The translations under genes were made by a program, and so were the position numbers. 64,000 bases of DNA from Schizochytrium sp. CCTCC M209059 (lineage: Eukaryota; Sar; Bigyra; Thraustochytrida; Thraustochytriidae). Of the stretch, positions 60,374 through 64,000 are shown one piece after another. The number at the start of each line of letters is the position of its first letter. Positions within the stretch are counted from its first letter, which is position 1. Below the pieces are notes generated by a model. The model saw only the letters and a list, made by a program, of their open reading frames with translations. It made no database searches and was not told where the DNA came from. The DNA is taken from contig KN805372.1 of assembly GCA_000818945.1 (NCBI GenBank), positions 669,607-733,606 on the forward strand. The letters run 5' to 3'.

Positions 60374-61325
60374 CTACACATTTGGCAGCACGCATGGGCC
60401 TTGAAACCCTTGCGCCGTAAGCCCGCCGTCGGTAGCAATGATCTGCCCAGTGATGTAGCGCGCTGCAGGAAGGCACAAGAACACCACTGCCGAGGCAGGT
60501 TCTTCGGGCTCGGCGAGACGGCCCAAAGGAGTCCATGACTCGGCCTTTTCGACCTGGCTACGGTCCTTTGCCACTGCCTCGCGAAGAAGCGGCGTGTAGG
60601 TCATCCAAGGACATACGCAGTTGACACGAACGCCTTTACCACCCCACTCGCACGCAAGGGCACGAGTAAATTGGATCACTGCGCCCTTGGTCATGGCATA
60701 CACACAGCCTGTACCGGACGATTGTAGGCCCGCGACGCTTGCTACATTGACGATGCTTGCTTTGCTCGCCCAAAGGGTCTCGGCAAGAGCTCTGGTCAGT
60801 TCAAATGTGCATGTGACATTGAGATCCAGCATCCGCGTGTATTCGTCTTCAGAGCATTCGTGCACGGGCTTGCGAATATTTGTGCCAACATTGTTCACGA
60901 GAACGTGTAGTTTGCCTTCGAGTTGACTGGCGACGGCCTCAAGCACGATCGAGCGCCCGTCTTTGGTGCTTAAATCTGCAGAGATCCCAATGGCGCGGCC
61001 GGTCCCAAACTTGTCGTCGAGTTCCTTCACCGCTTTGTCGACCTCTTGCTTGTTCCTTGCCGCCACAATCACCTTTTCCGCGCCAAGTGCGAGCAGCTGC
61101 TCCACGCACGCGAGCCCAATTCCTTGCGAGGATCCCTGTGCAGAATGCCAGGGTCAGTCAGTCGTCGAGGTCTCGCGAGGTGAGCGTCGCCGGCCGCCCG
61201 CCATCTGCGAGCGTCCCGGCCATCTGTCCCAGGTATCCATCCATCCTCCCATCCCCCGACGAACTCACCGTGACCAGCGCGCGCGACCCGGCCGGCAGCC
61301 GCCACAGCGCCTCCAGTGCCTCCAT
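60374..61325 (-). CDS. Tropinone-reductase-like short-chain dehydrogenase, two exons
   Basis: 272 residues. Exon 1 (61269-61325) codes MEALEALWRLPAGSRALVT and ends at a GTGAGT donor. The acceptor CACAG (61136) joins to GSSQGIGLACVEQLLALGA, rebuilding the Rossmann glycine motif TGxxxGIG across the 133-base intron. Downstream are NNVGTN, the catalytic Ser in NVASVAGLQSSG, YAMTKGAV (Tyr and Lys of YxxxK) and the substrate loop PWMTYTPLL. The family is tropinone-reductase-like SDRs, which use NADPH to reduce ketones; the substrate in protists is unknown. Arg in ARNKQEV, where NADPH enzymes have a basic residue, supports NADPH. The start is ATG 61325, opposite ERGIC3. Confidence 0.92.
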
Positions 61326-61689
61326 GCTCTCGCTGCGACGCGTCCCAGGACGGCGCTCCGCGCGGCTTCGATGCGGGTTTGGGAGCGGCTCACGCAGACG
61401 AACTCGTCATAACGCTGCTTCGCGTTGGTCCATGCAGACAGACTGACAGAGAGACAGACAGACAGTCGAGGCAGACCTGGAAAGGGAGACGCCGCCGCTC
61501 GCCTGACCCCGACCCGCGCTGCGGCGCTTGCCCGCTCGCGACGAGCGGCCCGCCGACCGAGGAGCGGCTGCAGAGGCGGGTCGCGCTTCGCGACCGCAGC
61601 GCCCGGCCGCTTGTCCGGCCGGCCGGGCGTCGTGTAGCGCAGCGCGGCGCAAAGTATCTCGACCTCGTGTCGGCCGGTCAAGAGCGGCC
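61326..61689. promoter_or_regulatory. divergent promoter, SDR / ERGIC3
   Basis: 364 bases between two divergent ATGs. Contains GACAGACAGACAG (61450-61466) and GC-rich blocks; no TATA box. Confidence 0.4.
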
Positions 61690-63030
61690 ATGAAGAGCTC
61701 GGGGTTGTCTCTGCGGCGAGGGCCTAGCGTCAAGGCCGCAGGGAGCGGCAAGGGCCTTTTGGACGCCGACCAGGGCGCGACGCGACGAAGACTTGCGCGA
61801 TACGACCTCCTGCCTAAGGTGGAGCATGACGTCGAGGTGCGCACATCGTCAGGAGGCATCGTCTCGATGTTAACGGCGGCGCTCGTGTTAGTGCTTGTAA
61901 TGGGAGAGCTACGCACGTACATCTCTGCAGGGTTTACGGAAAAGATCGAGGTGGACACAACGCTTCGGGAAAAGCTTCAAATCAATGTCAACCTCACATT
62001 CCACGCCTTGGCTTGCTCACAGGTCGAGTTGATCGCTATGGACACGACGGGAGAGCACCACGTAGACATGGACGCTTCTGTCGAGAAGATTGCCGTTTCA
62101 CACGGCTCGCAAAAGGATAAGAATGCTGCGGAGGCCGCCTGTAATGATTGTTTCGGAGCCGGTGACCCGGGAAGATGCTGCAACACGTGCACGGAGCTCC
62201 TTGAAGCCTACATAGAGATGAACTGGGATGTAGAAGATATTCTAAGCAAGGCACCTCAGTGCGAGCACGAGCGAGAGCAAGGATTAGAACCCTTGGATAT
62301 TTTAGATTCTGCACGCGCGCCCGACCATGGTTGCAATGTTGCTGCTGTCCTACAGGTGAACAAGGTTGGCGGTAATTTCCATGTGGCATTGGGTCACGGC
62401 AAAAGCGTTCAAGGCCGGCTGCTCCATCAATTCTCTCCCGCGCAGCTTCCCTTTTTCAATACCTCGCACACAATTCATGCGCTCTGGTTTGGTAGCACCA
62501 AGCTACCCAACGCGCCGCAACCTCCGCTGGAAAGTCGATCTCAAATCATCGATCCACACATGGCTCAAACAGGAGCCTTCCAGTACTTTATCGAAATTGT
62601 TCCCACGGAGCATCATAGCAAACGGTTTTATCAGTATACGAGTACGGAGCAATTTACTCTTATTGGCGAGAGCGTCGAAAAGAGCGAGGAGCGTCGAAAA
62701 GAGGCCGAGAAAGAAGAGAAAGAAGCCCGGGCTCGAGAAGAAGCTGCTGGTCCTGATGCAGTCGACGACGACGGCACGCCGCTTGTTTCAATCTCCGAGA
62801 AACGTCGTCATGCGCGAACAGGTCACGGTCACGCGCAGCCTGCGGCGATCTCGCAGTTACCCGGGGTGTTTTTCGTGTACGATGTGTCTCCGTTCACGAT
62901 TGTCCGCGTTGACCGAATCATGTCCATGACGCAGCTCCTCGTTGACCTGCTGGCCATTGTTGGGGGAACAGTGGCCTTTTCTAAGTTTCTCGACGGCTCG
63001 CTGGCCAAAGTTCTCTGCAAGGGCATATAA
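61690..63030 (+). CDS. ERGIC3: ERGIC3/Erv46-type COPII vesicle cargo receptor
   Basis: 446 residues with the Erv41/46 layout. A cytosolic N-terminus (42-46 PKVEH) precedes TM1 (about 57-74, IVSMLTAALVLVLVMGEL). The large luminal domain has FTEKIEVDTTLREKLQINVN and the cysteine cluster CNDCFGAGDPGRCCNTC (about 150-166). FQYFIEIVPTEH and GVFFVYDVSPF lie before TM2 (about 418-437, LLVDLLAIVGGTVAFSKFLD). The Cys cluster with CCxxC is diagnostic of the Erv46 branch. Role: cycling ER-Golgi receptor for secretory cargo with Erv41. A charged insert (about 330-360, EERRKEAEKEEKEARAREEA) is longer than usual. The C-terminus ends CKGI, without a KKxx signal. Start at the first ATG (GGCCATGAA). Confidence 0.94.
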   Translation: MKSSGLSLRRGPSVKAAGSGKGLLDADQGATRRRLARYDLLPKVEHDVEVRTSSGGIVSMLTAALVLVLVMGELRTYISAGFTEKIEVDTTLREKLQINVNLTFHALACSQVELIAMDTTGEHHVDMDASVEKIAVSHGSQKDKNAAEAACNDCFGAGDPGRCCNTCTELLEAYIEMNWDVEDILSKAPQCEHEREQGLEPLDILDSARAPDHGCNVAAVLQVNKVGGNFHVALGHGKSVQGRLLHQFSPAQLPFFNTSHTIHALWFGSTKLPNAPQPPLESRSQIIDPHMAQTGAFQYFIEIVPTEHHSKRFYQYTSTEQFTLIGESVEKSEERRKEAEKEEKEARAREEAAGPDAVDDDGTPLVSISEKRRHARTGHGHAQPAAISQLPGVFFVYDVSPFTIVRVDRIMSMTQLLVDLLAIVGGTVAFSKFLDGSLAKVLCKGI

Positions 63031-63088
63031 ATTTGTGAAGGCATCACCGCGCTTGCGCCTGCGCCTGCGCCTGAACGCGCGCGCGCGC

Positions 63089-63109
63089 TCTCTCTCTCTC
63101 TCTCTCTCT
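63089..63109. repeat. TC dinucleotide run in the 3' region of ERGIC3
   Basis: Perfect TC repeat following a GCGC run. Confidence 0.9.
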
Positions 63110-63194
63110 GTGTTTTTCTCTCGCACAAAGTGTGCATTTGTGCGTGTACTCGACATTGAAGCGACAAGGAGAAGGCAAAGGTGAACATATTCAT

Positions 63195-64000
63195 TTACGC
63201 TTCCTCTTCCTCGACACGCGAGTGAGGTACATTATGTAATAGCAGTGGTCCGTGCACATGTGCTGCAGTGAGTCTGGAGCGATCAATTGCTTCTCGGATC
63301 TTTTGACCCTTTCGTGTCTCGTTCAATGTCTCTCTTACAAATCTCTGCTGGAATCGAATCCACATGTTGCGCTGCTCTAAAAGATCGCGCAGCTTGTTCG
63401 GCGTAGGTGCAGGCGTCAGCTTGCGTAAAAGCTCCCGGAATTTGCCGCCATTGCGCAATGCAAAAACGAGAGAATTGCGCGGAATAAAAAACACCTCGAC
63501 GCACGTGTCAGCAATGACAGTGCACGAGTGCGTATGGACTGTATTTTGACCATCAACCAAGGCTGCTCGGTCGGCAAGAATGCTGCCAGGTCCAACGGAT
63601 TGAAAGCTGTACTCTTGGAGTTGGTCCGGCACGCCAGAGGCGTTAGCAGGCTGCTGAGGCGACACCGCACCCTTGTTCTGATCTTCGTCAGTTTCTTCCG
63701 CCTGATTACTCTGAGCGTACTGGGCGAGGTCGCTCGACGTAGGCTCGCTTCCGTCGTGGCGAAGCAATTTGATGCGACGACAACGTCCAATCGTAACAAT
63801 GCCAAATTGCAAAGTGTCGTCAATCGGCTGACCCTGGCGGCAAATCACAGTTCCACTTGCAAATCGAGTCGCTCGCACACTATAGGCAAGTTGCGTGAGT
63901 TCGTCATCGACGAGCATCGCAAACTCTGGCATGCTTTTCAAGAAGCGAACAGGTCTCGCAATGCGCTCCATTTCATGTGACATGAACACCTCTCGATAGT
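63195..64000 (-). CDS. Cyclic-nucleotide-binding-domain protein, 5' end beyond window
   Basis: C-terminal part of at least 264 residues; the frame is open to the right edge (upstream codons TYR-CGA-GAG read Tyr-Arg-Glu). A cyclic nucleotide-binding fold is seen at about 15-185 of this part: FLKSMPEFAMLVDDELTQLA, then FASGTVICRQGQP, a variable insertion rich in Gln/Asp/Ser, and SILADRAALVDGQNTVHTHSC. The last is the phosphate-binding-cassette region, here without the classic FGE..L.....R, so binding is doubtful. VEVFFIPRNSLVFALRNGG follows. The C-terminus is helical. Similar domains occur in protist PKA/PKG regulators and in cNMP proteins of flagella. The type is unclear without the missing part. 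Confidence 0.72.
   Translation of the reverse strand, partial: YREVFMSHEMERIARPVRFLKSMPEFAMLVDDELTQLAYSVRATRFASGTVICRQGQPIDDTLQFGIVTIGRCRRIKLLRHDGSEPTSSDLAQYAQSNQAEETDEDQNKGAVSPQQPANASGVPDQLQEYSFQSVGPGSILADRAALVDGQNTVHTHSCTVIADTCVEVFFIPRNSLVFALRNGGKFRELLRKLTPAPTPNKLRDLLEQRNMWIRFQQRFVRETLNETRKGQKIREAIDRSRLTAAHVHGPLLLHNVPHSRVEEEEA

Overview
This is a nuclear chromosome segment of a eukaryotic microbe. It carries RAD50, ribosomal protein L12, the E3 ligase NOT4/CNOT4, HID1, an ERGIC3/Erv46 cargo receptor, a centriolin-like centrosome protein, a GEP4-type phosphatase and a BRCT-repeat protein. Most genes are single long exons. The few introns I can place are short (about 40 to 260 bases) with GTAAGT or GTGAGT donors. 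The GC-rich compact layout, ciliary/centrosomal genes, an NCKX-type exchanger and TPR proteins with a WLD/NQ/WCxWE N-terminal module point to a stramenopile-like protist. A labyrinthulomycete (thraustochytrid) is my best guess, by inference only.

Layout. 1-1.9 kb: 3' truncated GH92 alpha-mannosidase (minus). 2.0-4.0 kb: BRCT-repeat protein (minus). 4.6-5.3 kb: GEP4-like phosphatase. 5.3-7.5 kb: two-module glycosyltransferase (minus). 7.8-10.1 kb: HID1 (minus), divergent from a PIN/PILS-like carrier (10.5-12.0 kb). 12.2-14.3 kb: unknown nuclear-type protein (minus). 15.7-18.2 kb: membrane protein with probable propeller. 18.5-20.0 kb: betaine-aldehyde-type dehydrogenase (minus), divergent from an HNH-motif protein (20.3-21.6 kb), which converges on an F-box-like unknown (21.6-23.2 kb). 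24 kb: RPL12. 25.3-27.2 kb: cation/Ca2+ exchanger (minus). 27.2-29.8 kb: no supported gene. 29.8-31.8 kb: CNOT4 (minus). 32.1-32.8 kb: run of N. 34.3-36.7 kb: TIR-like/TPR gene with an in-frame TAA. 37.8-39.5 kb: TMEM245-like (minus), divergent from the centriolin-like gene (40.0-44.6 kb). 44.7-47.3 kb: cytoskeletal/ciliary candidate (minus), divergent from a DUF711 protein (48.0-49.3 kb). 49.4-50.6 kb: FN3 membrane protein (minus), divergent from a TTL-family ligase (51.1-52.6 kb). 52.9-53.4 kb: PH protein. 53.5-55.1 kb: leucine-rich-repeat protein with a bacterial-type NEL E3 ubiquitin-ligase domain (minus), divergent from RAD50 (55.8-60.2 kb). 60.4-61.3 kb: tropinone-reductase-like SDR (minus), divergent from ERGIC3 (61.7-63.0 kb). 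63.2-64 kb: cyclic-nucleotide-binding protein entering from the right edge (minus).

Most of the window is ordinary housekeeping sequence in head-to-head pairs with short shared promoters. Two loci stand out. One is the LRR-NEL protein, an enzyme class known from bacterial effectors, here in a eukaryotic genome. The other is the TIR-like/TPR gene, whose ten 126-bp repeats look recently homogenised and whose reading frame is split by TAA. The exchanger also carries Asn where NCKX proteins carry the Asp that sets K+ dependence.
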